From: DASSRQ01 sp035701665
Lineage (GTDB): Bacteria > Vulcanimicrobiota > Vulcanimicrobiia > Vulcanimicrobiales > Vulcanimicrobiaceae
Assembly: GCA_035701665.1 (NCBI GenBank)
Contig: DASSRQ010000308.1
Location: 1 to 16,114, forward strand
Length of the DNA stretch: 16,114 nt
Direction of reading: 5' to 3'
The notes under the pieces are model-generated. The model worked only from the letters and a program-made list of their open reading frames with translations. It searched no databases and had not been told where the DNA came from. Positions 6,313 to 13,072 of the stretch are shown in pieces. How positions within the stretch are numbered: position 1 is the first letter of the stretch; every line of letters begins with the position of its first letter. The position numbers were made by a program, and so were the translations under genes.

Positions 6313-7095
6313 CTACGGGTTGTTGCTGACCTCGCCGTTCGTCAGCTGCGCCGCCGGGTTCGGCGCTTGCATCCACGCAGGCGGCGTCAGGCCGAACCAC
6401 GGTACGGAAAAGGACGTCGTCGGATCGAGGCCGGGCGCCCCGCTCGGGAACTGAAACGTTTGATCGCCGCCGGGGCTTTGATACCCGTTGCCCGGAGCGA
6501 ACTCCAACTGCCCCGTCGTTTCGCCGTTGGGGCCGGTTTGCGGCGTAGAAACGAGCCAATTCACGTACCATGTGCCGGCGGGCCCGTTGGGAGGCGGCGG
6601 CGTCGCGCCCGTTACGACGCCGTTGAAGATGCGGCGGAAGAACGTAACGCAGAACTGCGTGCCCGAGCTGTTGCAGTTCGGATTGACGTTGATGTCGTGC
6701 GGATACGCTATCGAGTCCTCGACAATGCGCGGGACTTTCTGCGACACGTTTCCGTTTTGCGTGCTGATAAATTGAATGAGCGTCGCTTTGACGCTGCTGG
6801 ACGCATTCTGCTGCGAGAGCACCAGCTCGAAATCCCAGTTCCGCCAATTCTGCGTCTGGTTGCCGTAGTATGCATACGGTTCGCAGTTCTGCGGCGAGTC
6901 GGTGCACGTCAGATTGAAAGGAAGGACATAGTAATTATTCACGAAGTCAAGCTGGCCTTGAGCCGTTGCTTTGATCTGCATCTGACCTGCCAGCAACCCG
7001 TTCGCGCCGGTGCCCGCCCGGTCGGGCGTTACCTGGCGTCCGCACGACGCTAAGATGACCGCCGCCGCGAGTACTGCCATCAGATTTCGAACCAT
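6313..7095 (-). CDS. Lipoprotein of unknown function
   Basis: 260 residues from the ATG at 7093-7095, which has an excellent GGAGGA Shine-Dalgarno four bases away; a longer frame from 7170 lacks this and is rejected. Residues 1-18 form a lipoprotein signal with lipobox LASC (Cys18). The mature part is rich in Asn, Gln, Tyr, Thr and Pro, holds four further Cys in two close pairs (LTCTDSPQNC and NPNCNSSGTQFC), and ends in a Gly/Pro-rich tail with low predicted structure. I do not recognise a family. It is probably co-transcribed with the metallothionein gene downstream. Its first 41 bases overlap the start of lnt on the other strand, so the two promoters must lie within each other's coding regions. 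Location is expected at the periplasmic face of the inner or outer membrane. Confidence 0.8.
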   Translation of the reverse strand: MVRNLMAVLAAAVILASCGRQVTPDRAGTGANGLLAGQMQIKATAQGQLDFVNNYYVLPFNLTCTDSPQNCEPYAYYGNQTQNWRNWDFELVLSQQNASSSVKATLIQFISTQNGNVSQKVPRIVEDSIAYPHDINVNPNCNSSGTQFCVTFFRRIFNGVVTGATPPPPNGPAGTWYVNWLVSTPQTGPNGETTGQLEFAPGNGYQSPGGDQTFQFPSGAPGLDPTTSFSVPWFGLTPPAWMQAPNPAAQLTNGEVSNNP

Positions 7096-8665
7096 TGCTT
7101 CCTCCGTCCGTGCAGCCGAACTGCTCGCGAGCCTCTTCGGCGCGCTTGCGCTTGCGTTTGCATTACCCAAAGCCGGCCAGGCATGGCTTGCGCCCCTAGG
7201 GGCGGCGGCCCTGTTCTGGTCGTGGCAACGCCTGTCCTACAAACGCGCGTTCTTCACCGGTTGGTTCGCCGGCATCGTGTATTTCTGCGTAAGCTACGCC
7301 TGGTTCACCTACACGGTCGGCAGCTTCGTCGGCATCTTCGCGTTTGCCATCGTCGTCATTCCCGCAGTGGTGCATGCTCTCACCTTTGCGGGCACGGCGC
7401 TTGCTTTGCGTTTCGCTTCGCGATACGCGCCCGCTTGGCTCGTGCCGCTTGCATTCGCCGCCGCGTTCGCCGTGTTCGAGTGGTGGCGCTCCGTCGGCGT
7501 GGTGGGCATCCCGTTCGCGCAGGTCGGATATTCGCAGACGTCCACTCTGCTCGGCGTCTTTGCAGCCTACATAGGCGCGGTCGGCGTAACGTTCGTAGTG
7601 ATGGCGATCGGCGGCTATATCGCGCTGGCGATCTCGCAGCGCGGCGTCAGTGTGCTCGCGCCCGTAGCGGCGGTATTCGCCGTTGCATGGGGCTTGTGCT
7701 ATTGGTTCTGGCCAGCGCGCCACGCGCCCGCACCCACGATGCGCGTCGCGATCGTGCAAGGCAATATTCCGCAATCGCTCAAAACGGCGAACCTCGATCT
7801 GTCGGTGCAGCGTTACACGCAGATGACGCTGCAGCTCAAAGCGCTGCGGCCGGCGCTCATCGTGTGGCCGGAGACGGTGATTCTGACCGAGCTCAACGAG
7901 TCGCCGATCTACTTCGACTTCCAAGCCGGCACGGCGCAGCAGCGTCAGAAGATGCAGCGATTGATCGCCGAGGACCGATCGCTGATCGGTCAGTTCGGGC
8001 GCCTCGCGGCGCAAACCGGATCGACGCTTGCCGTCGGCAGTCAAGATCGTCACTTCGGACCCGAAGGCAATAAGAGCTACAACGCGCTCTATATCTATTC
8101 GCCCGCCGGCGTGTTGAGCAGCATCTACGATAAGCGCCAACTCGTGCCGTTCGCCGAGTCGCTCCCCTCGCCGGCGATCTTCTCGCACTTGCCGTACGCA
8201 GACCTGATCGGACGCTTCGGACACGGAACCGACGACGCCGTCATCAGTGCCGGATCGATGCGGTTCGCGCCGCTCATCTGTTGGGAGTCCGCGTTTTCGG
8301 ATATCGTGCACCGGCAGTTGATGCGCGGCGCGCAGTTTCTCGTGATTCCTACGGACGACGCGTGGTTCGGTCCGTCGTCCGGAACGTATCAGCACGCGCA
8401 GATCGCGCAGATGCGCGCGATCGAGTCTGGCGAATGGGTCGTGCAGGCTGCCGCAACCGGCATCAGCGGCATCATCTCTCCGGCGGGACGCTGGACGGAA
8501 CGGCTCGATCTCGATAAACAAGGCGATCTCGCCGGCAACGTCGGTTTACCGGCCGGATCGGTCTTTGCGCGCATCGGTCCTGCGCCGGTGTGTTGGGCAT
8601 TGGTTCTCATCTACGGTGCGATCGTGCTCGGCGGATATTTGCGCACGCGTAAGGTGCAGCCGTGA
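7055..8665 (+). CDS. lnt: Apolipoprotein N-acyltransferase Lnt
   Basis: 536 residues. Lnt adds the third, N-linked acyl chain to lipoproteins in the inner membrane, needed for their sorting in diderms. The first ~230 residues hold a series of membrane segments, including FAQVGYSQ typical of the family; a nitrilase (CN-hydrolase) domain of about 230-480 follows, then a final membrane segment near 512-528. The catalytic triad is intact: Glu273 (IVWPE), Lys360 (DKRQLVPF) and Cys409 (LICWES). QGNIPQSLK and TDDAWFG are further family signatures. ATG 7055 gives an N-terminus similar in length to E. coli Lnt; GTG 7010 would only add a longer overlap. Either start overlaps the divergent lipoprotein gene. 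The stop overlaps the next gene as GTGA. Several lipoproteins nearby are its likely substrates. Confidence 0.93.
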   Translation: MTAAASTAIRFRTIASSVRAAELLASLFGALALAFALPKAGQAWLAPLGAAALFWSWQRLSYKRAFFTGWFAGIVYFCVSYAWFTYTVGSFVGIFAFAIVVIPAVVHALTFAGTALALRFASRYAPAWLVPLAFAAAFAVFEWWRSVGVVGIPFAQVGYSQTSTLLGVFAAYIGAVGVTFVVMAIGGYIALAISQRGVSVLAPVAAVFAVAWGLCYWFWPARHAPAPTMRVAIVQGNIPQSLKTANLDLSVQRYTQMTLQLKALRPALIVWPETVILTELNESPIYFDFQAGTAQQRQKMQRLIAEDRSLIGQFGRLAAQTGSTLAVGSQDRHFGPEGNKSYNALYIYSPAGVLSSIYDKRQLVPFAESLPSPAIFSHLPYADLIGRFGHGTDDAVISAGSMRFAPLICWESAFSDIVHRQLMRGAQFLVIPTDDAWFGPSSGTYQHAQIAQMRAIESGEWVVQAAATGISGIISPAGRWTERLDLDKQGDLAGNVGLPAGSVFARIGPAPVCWALVLIYGAIVLGGYLRTRKVQP

Positions 8666-9228
8666 CAAAGCGCTTTCCGCTGCGGCCCGTGCTGCTCGCA
8701 GTGGGCGCACTGCTTTTGATATGGGTCATCGTCGAAATCGTACTCGCGGGCAACGAACCCGCACCGCCGCCGGCCGGCGGACAACCGATCACGACGAAAA
8801 ACGGCAAAGTCACGGGCAACCGCATCAGCACGCGATCGTGGACGTTCGACTATCAAAGCGCGCAGATGTCGGCCGACGGCATCAACGCGAGTATCAACGG
8901 CGTTCGCAACGGCGTGATCTATAAAAACGGCAAACCGTATTTAAAGCTCGCCGCGAAACAAGTTTCGGTGAACACGCAGACGTTCGACTTCACCGCTATC
9001 GGTACCGTGCACATCGAAACGATATCGGCCGCCGACGGCACCTCGCGAACGTTCGAGACCGATCTCGTTCAGTGGACGAACGCAACGAAGATGCTCGTGC
9101 TAAGTCATCCGAGCGTCATCCGCACGGGCGATCAGACGATGCGCGTTTCGAATATCACGGTCGACTTCAATAAAGACGAAGTGCACATGGGCCGCATCGA
9201 AGGTTCGCTGCAGGCGCCGCAACCGTGA
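8662..9228 (+). CDS. LptC-like LPS-export periplasmic protein
   Basis: 188 residues. LptC links the inner-membrane LptBFG transporter to the periplasmic LPS bridge. One N-terminal membrane anchor (about 9-29) is followed by a short Pro/Gly linker and a soluble domain of beta strands with repeated patterns such as WTFDYQSAQMSADG, AKQVSVN, GTVHIET and ETDLVQWTN...VLSHPSVI. This matches the LptC/OstA jelly-roll fold, in which 'converted' sequences carry a ligand-filled groove. Length agrees with the family (about 190). The GTG start overlaps the lnt stop (GTGA), indicating translational coupling. A stand-alone LptA is not seen here; this protein could alternatively be of LptA type, but the membrane anchor favours LptC. 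Confidence 0.8.
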   Translation: MTKRFPLRPVLLAVGALLLIWVIVEIVLAGNEPAPPPAGGQPITTKNGKVTGNRISTRSWTFDYQSAQMSADGINASINGVRNGVIYKNGKPYLKLAAKQVSVNTQTFDFTAIGTVHIETISAADGTSRTFETDLVQWTNATKMLVLSHPSVIRTGDQTMRVSNITVDFNKDEVHMGRIEGSLQAPQP

Positions 9229-9773
9229 AATACGCAGCGCTCCTCGCGCTTTCGGCTTTAGCGGCTTGCTCGGCCGGCGTTCCCGCGAAGCCCCAGCCTT
9301 CGCCTTCTCCCGGATTGCTGATAGAAAAACGCGGCGTCGTTATGACGCCGGGCCAAGCCCGTTCGAACATAGCGTTCGCCCCGGTCGTGCCGCCCGGACA
9401 CGTCATCGCCACGGCGGTTATACCGCCCCTGGGTGCCGTGCGGAACCGTTCGACGAACGGATTGGCAATGGAATATAAACACGGCAACGCCGGCCTGCTG
9501 CTCTCGCAGTGGCCGCGCGCGGGCTTTTCGATATCAGCGGGTGGTTCCGACGTCACCCACCGTCCGTGCGCCCCCATCGTCCTCAGCGCGCCTGCGGGCA
9601 GCAGCTATTTGTGGACGAATCGCAGCGGACTGGTGTTGACGTTGCAGCCTGACGGGGCTGTCCCCGGCCCGCTGGTTGCGAGCGAAGTGCGACGGCTTCT
9701 CGCAGTCTCGCGGTGTACGAAGACTAGGACTCTTCGGTCTTCTCGCCTTCGTTTGCCGCTAACTGTGCTTTAG
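9225..9773 (+). CDS. Small lipoprotein, unknown function, last gene of the lnt-lptC cluster
   Basis: 182 residues. GTG 9225 overlaps the preceding stop (GTGA). The signal peptide MKYAALLALSALAAC ends in lipobox LAAC (Cys15), then a Pro/Ser linker. A domain of about 30-160 has strands such as GLAMEYKHGNAGLLLSQWP and SSYLWTNRSGLVLTLQPDG. The combination of a beta-rich body with a 'trial value then Gly-Leu-x-x-x-Leu' strand faintly recalls DUF4367-type or LolA/LolB-like anti-sigma and lipoprotein-carrier folds; this is weak. The last ~16 residues are basic and overlap the end of the KGG gene on the other strand by 50 bases, so a frame change near the end cannot be excluded. It is a likely Lnt substrate. 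Confidence 0.7.
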   Translation: MKYAALLALSALAACSAGVPAKPQPSPSPGLLIEKRGVVMTPGQARSNIAFAPVVPPGHVIATAVIPPLGAVRNRSTNGLAMEYKHGNAGLLLSQWPRAGFSISAGGSDVTHRPCAPIVLSAPAGSSYLWTNRSGLVLTLQPDGAVPGPLVASEVRRLLAVSRCTKTRTLRSSRLRLPLTVL

Positions 9774-10065
9774 CGTCGGCAATCAGTTTCTTGACTTTCT
9801 GACCGCCCTTGTGTCCGATCTCCTCGTAGAAATCGGCACCATACTTTTCTTTTACGACTTTGCCGCCTTTTTGGCCGATCGATTCATAGAATTCGACACC
9901 GTGCCGCTGGCGCGTTGCTTGCCCGCCCTTGCGGCCGATCTCTTCGTAGAACCCCGACCCGTACCGGTCACGAACCGTGTTGCCGCCCTTCTTGCCGGCC
10001 TCACGCACGGACATCTCGCCACCCGGCTCCTTGTCTTGCGGTTCGCCTTTGGTGGGTTTTGCCAT
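9724..10065 (-). CDS. KGG-repeat stress protein (GsiB-like), four repeats
   Basis: 113 hydrophilic residues made of a 20-residue tandem unit. KGG occurs at 26-28, 46-48, 66-68 and 86-88, spaced exactly 20 apart, each unit reading roughly FYEEIGRKGGQATRQRHGVE. The C-terminal 20 residues are a charged Ala/Lys/Glu helix. This is the KGG (stress-induced, GsiB) family, LEA-like proteins thought to protect cells during desiccation or other stress; their molecular action is not settled. No signal peptide, so cytoplasmic. It lies 42 bases after a shorter paralogue on the same strand, and both are probably transcribed from the sigma-B-type promoter at 10369-10393. There is no separate good promoter in the 42-base gap. 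Confidence 0.9.
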   Translation of the reverse strand: MAKPTKGEPQDKEPGGEMSVREAGKKGGNTVRDRYGSGFYEEIGRKGGQATRQRHGVEFYESIGQKGGKVVKEKYGADFYEEIGHKGGQKVKKLIADAKAQLAANEGEKTEES

Positions 10066-10107
10066 TAGGATAGACCCCGGAGACTTTCTAGAGAATGGAA
10101 ATTAAGG

Positions 10108-10326
10108 TTACGGCGCCTTGCGTTTCAGCTTTTGGCCGCCTTTTTGACCAATGACCTCGTAGAAGGAAGGGCCATACTTTTCTTTGGTCGCTTCCCCACC
10201 TTTGCGGCCGATGGCCTCATAGAACTCGGTCCCGTATTTGGCTTTGACTCGTTCGCCGCCGCGCTTGCCTGCTTCGCGGACGGTCATGCCCCCGCCGGGG
10301 CTCTGCGTTTCGTCTTGCATTGCCAT
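10108..10326 (-). CDS. KGG-repeat stress protein, three repeats
   Basis: 72 residues from ATG 10324-10326 (a second ATG six bases later is also possible). Repeats are centred on RGG 22-24, KGG 42-44 and KGG 62-64, again 20 apart, with units such as YGTEFYEAIGRKGGEATKEK. It is a near copy of the neighbouring 113-residue protein but lacks one unit and the charged tail. A much longer open frame extends upstream to 10608, but that extension is Cys/Arg-rich, runs through the promoter and overlaps the divergent deacylase gene, so it is rejected. The gene is nearest to the sigma-B-type promoter, with about 40 bases of leader containing GAGGTG. Likely cytoplasmic and stress-induced. Confidence 0.88.
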   Translation of the reverse strand: MAMQDETQSPGGGMTVREAGKRGGERVKAKYGTEFYEAIGRKGGEATKEKYGPSFYEVIGQKGGQKLKRKAP

Positions 10327-10368
10327 ACCTGGTTTTGCACCTCGAAGTGAGAAGGATTCCCCGAGTAA

Positions 10369-10393
10369 ATACCCACTCGACCGCCTGTTAAAC
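10369..10393 (-). promoter_or_regulatory. Perfect sigma-B-type stress promoter for the KGG genes
   Basis: Read on the minus strand, GTTTAA (complement of 10388-10393) is followed after exactly 13 bases by GGGTAT (complement of 10369-10374). This is identical at all twelve positions to the Bacillus sigma-B consensus, GTTTAA-N12-14-GGGTAT, and in Bacillus the KGG gene gsiB is itself a classic sigma-B gene. The -10 box lies in the loop of an inverted repeat CGAGT/ACTCG (10362-10366 and 10375-10379). Function in this organism is inferred. Confidence 0.7.
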
Positions 10394-10419
10394 GACACAG
10401 CGCACAGGACTATTGCTTG

Positions 10420-12003
10420 ATGATTCCGACGATTCTGCGTGGCGCGACAATTGTGGACGGCTCGGGGAGGATGCCCTTCACAACCGACGTTGCACTTGTT
10501 GACGATCGAATTGCATTGATAGCAGACCTTTCCCAACGAGATGCCGTCCGCAACATTAATTGCGCGGGGAAGATCCTTGCGCCGGGTTTTATCGACGTTC
10601 ATTCGCATAGCGATGAGTTGTGGCTCGCGTTGCCGCGCTGCGATGGAAAAATCGCGCAGGGCGTTACCACCGAGATCGGCGGGAACTGCGGCATGTCGGT
10701 CGCGCCGCTCGCGGGACCTGGACTAGAGCGCGTGCGCCGATCGGCCAAACATCTCAAAGTCGACGTGCAATGGCGCAACTTGGACGAGTTTTTCTCCCTG
10801 ATCGAAGAGAGCGGTACCGCACTTAATGTCGCGACGCTCGTGGGTTTGGGCACGACGCGGCAAACCGTCAGCGGCGATTCCGAACGGCGTCTGAACGCAG
10901 ACGAGCTGCGCGCACAAGCCGATGCCGTGCGGACGGCATGCGAACACGGTGCAGTGGGTGTTTCCAGCGGGCTCATCTATCCGCCCTCGATGTACGCCCA
11001 TCGCGACGAACTCGTTGCGATGGCACAGGCGGCGCGCGAGGCCGGCTCGGCGCTGTATGCATCGCACGTTCGCGACGAAGCGGATCGCGTGGTCGAAGCG
11101 ATTGCCGAATGTTTGGATATCGGCGAGCGCGCCGGCGTCACCGTCCAGTGTTCGCACCACAAAGCATCGGGCAAAAAGAATTGGGGCAAGGTTCATCAGA
11201 CGCTCGAGCTGATCGACGACGCCCGCGGGCGCGGCGTCGATGCGTTCTGCGATGTGTATCCGTACACGGCGAGTTGGACGGATCTTTCGACGATTCTCCC
11301 GGATTCCGCGCACTACGGCGGTACCGCCGACACGATCGCTCGCCTGAGCGATCCGGAACAGCGCGCAGCCATTGCGCTTTACTTGCAACTGCACCAGGCC
11401 GAGAATTGGCACGATATCATGATCACGGAGGTCGGCAGCGAGAAGAACCGCGAGCTCGCCGGTATGCGCATGGACGAGATCGCACGCATGTGGTTTCTGC
11501 CGCCGGCGCACGCGGCGATCCGGCTGCTCGTTGAAGAGCGGCTCGAGGTCGGCGCCATCTTTTTCAAAATGAACGAGGACGACGTTGCGACGGTGCTTTC
11601 TGCCGGATTCTGCTGCGTCGGCAGCGACGCGTCGTCGCGGGCGCTAAGCGGTGTGACGGCGCGCGGCGTGCCGCATCCGCGAACCTACGGCACGTTTCCA
11701 CGCGTGTTTGGGCGGTTTGTGCGCCAGCGTAAGACGCTCGATCTGGTCGAGGCGGTCCGGCGGATGACGTCGCTGCCTGCCGACATCTTCAACCTGCGCG
11801 ACCGCGGCCGCATCGAAGTGGGACGCTATGCCGATTTGGTGCTGTTCGACCAAGACACTATCGTGGATAAGGCAACCTACGAAGATCCGTTCCACTTCCC
11901 GGCGGGCATCTCGCACGTATTCGTCAACGGAAGACCGGTCATCGCCGACGGCGAATTTACCCGCGAACTCCCCGGACGCGTTTTACGGAACGGAGGTCGT
12001 TAG
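10420..12003 (+). CDS. N-acyl-D-amino-acid deacylase (amidohydrolase superfamily)
   Basis: About 527 residues from ATG 10420; TTG 10417 lies directly before it and is slightly better spaced from AGGA at 10406-10409. The family hydrolyses N-acyl-D-amino acids to the D-amino acid and a carboxylate, with a metal in a TIM barrel. Numbering from TTG, the expected ligands are present: His62 and His64 (DVHSHSDE), the metal-bridging Cys91 (GGNCGMS), His217 (YASHVRDE), His247 (QCSHHKASG) and Asp404 (VGSDASS). A small beta-sandwich domain from the N- and C-terminal ends surrounds the barrel, as usual. Length fits dihydroorotase-like/D-aminoacylase members (480-530). The stop overlaps the next gene (TAGTG). 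D-residues from peptidoglycan turnover would be a natural substrate source, but the true substrate is unknown; family members also include N-acyl-D-glutamate and related hydrolases. Confidence 0.88.
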   Translation: MIPTILRGATIVDGSGRMPFTTDVALVDDRIALIADLSQRDAVRNINCAGKILAPGFIDVHSHSDELWLALPRCDGKIAQGVTTEIGGNCGMSVAPLAGPGLERVRRSAKHLKVDVQWRNLDEFFSLIEESGTALNVATLVGLGTTRQTVSGDSERRLNADELRAQADAVRTACEHGAVGVSSGLIYPPSMYAHRDELVAMAQAAREAGSALYASHVRDEADRVVEAIAECLDIGERAGVTVQCSHHKASGKKNWGKVHQTLELIDDARGRGVDAFCDVYPYTASWTDLSTILPDSAHYGGTADTIARLSDPEQRAAIALYLQLHQAENWHDIMITEVGSEKNRELAGMRMDEIARMWFLPPAHAAIRLLVEERLEVGAIFFKMNEDDVATVLSAGFCCVGSDASSRALSGVTARGVPHPRTYGTFPRVFGRFVRQRKTLDLVEAVRRMTSLPADIFNLRDRGRIEVGRYADLVLFDQDTIVDKATYEDPFHFPAGISHVFVNGRPVIADGEFTRELPGRVLRNGGR

Positions 12004-12731
12004 TGATCCACGCCTTGGTTTTGGCGGCTTTGAGCTCGTGCGGCGACGCGGGGGGCCGCCTCGCACAGGCGAGCGCGTTACTCGACCGCGCTGATGCGTT
12101 GATCTCCGCTCGTGCCCCGGGCGCGGCCGATCCGTATCATCAAGCGACGGCAATTTTGAACGGCCTCAGCGCGTCTACACTTGGTTCGTGCGATTCAAAA
12201 CATTACCGGTTGTCGTATCTGGTTGCTTCGTATCGCGACCTTATCGTTGGCGTAGAAGTTCGAGATCTACAGCCAATGGAAGCATTTGATAAAGCGGCGG
12301 CGCTGCGGCATAACATCGAGCCTGCCACGGACACCGTCTGGGACCACGACAATCTCGCTCTTCGTGCCGACGAGCTTTTCTACGCGACTCGCGCGCCCAT
12401 CGCTGACAAACTTGACGCGATGCACCATCCGACCTCCACAAATTGCGATCCGGCAGCCTTGGATGTGGAAGCGAACGAGACCGTATCTCCGGACTTTCCG
12501 CTGGCAGCAGAAGGCGTCTTATCCGCCCCGGTTACGGTTACCGTGAAAGTTAGCGTAAACGCCGACGGAAAACCGATAGCGACAACTGTTAAAGCGTCGT
12601 CCGGTATTCAAGTACTAGACGCGGCTGCATCGGCAGCTGCATCCAACTCCACGTTTTTTCCGGCCGTAAGAGGCTGCGTTCGGGTCCCATCAACGTATTT
12701 GTTTACCGTTACCTACGATCCGAACCCATAA
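12003..12731 (+). CDS. Secreted protein with TonB-like C-terminal domain
   Basis: 242 residues; GTG 12003 shares a base with the preceding TAG. A short hydrophobic N-terminus (MIHALVLAALSSCG) may be a signal peptide, possibly a lipobox with Cys13. Residues about 18-150 are mostly helical and hold Cys63 and Cys148. Residues about 158-240 look like a TonB C-terminal domain: VTVKVSVNADGKPIATTVKASSG, then LDAAASAAASNSTFFPA, then YLFTVTYDP. In TonB this domain contacts outer-membrane receptors; many bacteria use the same module in unrelated secreted proteins, and there is no long periplasmic spanning region or clear TonB membrane anchor here, so energy transduction is not implied. Co-transcribed with the deacylase and ligase. 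Confidence 0.75.
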   Translation: MIHALVLAALSSCGDAGGRLAQASALLDRADALISARAPGAADPYHQATAILNGLSASTLGSCDSKHYRLSYLVASYRDLIVGVEVRDLQPMEAFDKAAALRHNIEPATDTVWDHDNLALRADELFYATRAPIADKLDAMHHPTSTNCDPAALDVEANETVSPDFPLAAEGVLSAPVTVTVKVSVNADGKPIATTVKASSGIQVLDAAASAAASNSTFFPAVRGCVRVPSTYLFTVTYDPNP

Positions 12732-12745
12732 GGGCTGCATCGCTG

Positions 12746-13072
12746 ATGACACTCGAACCGCTTCTTTTGTGGATCGCCGCCGGCGCTTTGAGCGCTGCGC
12801 TAATGCTTGCCGTTTGTTTCGCGGGAACGCGGCTCGTCGAACTCTATTTAAAGCGTGCTAGTGCGCGCGTGCAAGCCGAAGAACAATCCGTCGTGCGTTT
12901 CGTGGCACGTTTTCTTCCGCAAGTTCTTGCGATCGCCGTGGTTCCATGGATTGTCGGGCTCGCGCCTAAGCATTCCGTACAAACAACGGCTTTTATCTTC
13001 AGCTACGCCGCCGTCGTACTATGCTACTTTATCGGCGATCGCATGTACGCAAAGAAACCCACGGCAGCGTAG
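12746..13072 (+). CDS. Small membrane protein, unknown function
   Basis: 108 residues with three hydrophobic segments: about 5-32, 55-73 and 80-97. Between the first two is a charged amphipathic stretch (LYLKRASARVQAEEQSVVRFVARF). No recognised motif. AAGGG lies eleven bases before the ATG. It is directly followed by the ligase ATG (stop TAG then ATG with no gap), so the two are surely co-translated. It could be a small accessory or anchor protein for the operon, but there is no direct evidence. Confidence 0.7.
   Translation: MTLEPLLLWIAAGALSAALMLAVCFAGTRLVELYLKRASARVQAEEQSVVRFVARFLPQVLAIAVVPWIVGLAPKHSVQTTAFIFSYAAVVLCYFIGDRMYAKKPTAA

Noticed and set aside
6140..6454. Plus-strand open frame after lptD
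   Set aside because: Runs antisense to the metallothionein and the lipoprotein gene, both better supported.
7196..8521. Long minus-strand open frame opposite lnt
   Set aside because: Arg/His/Asp-rich shadow; lnt on the plus strand has its complete catalytic triad.
10066..10107. A separate stress promoter for the four-repeat KGG gene
   Set aside because: The 42-base gap has only a GGGTCT and no GTTT partner; co-transcription explains it better.
10327..10608. N-terminal extension of the three-repeat KGG protein
   Set aside because: Crosses the perfect promoter and overlaps the deacylase gene; composition is not protein-like.
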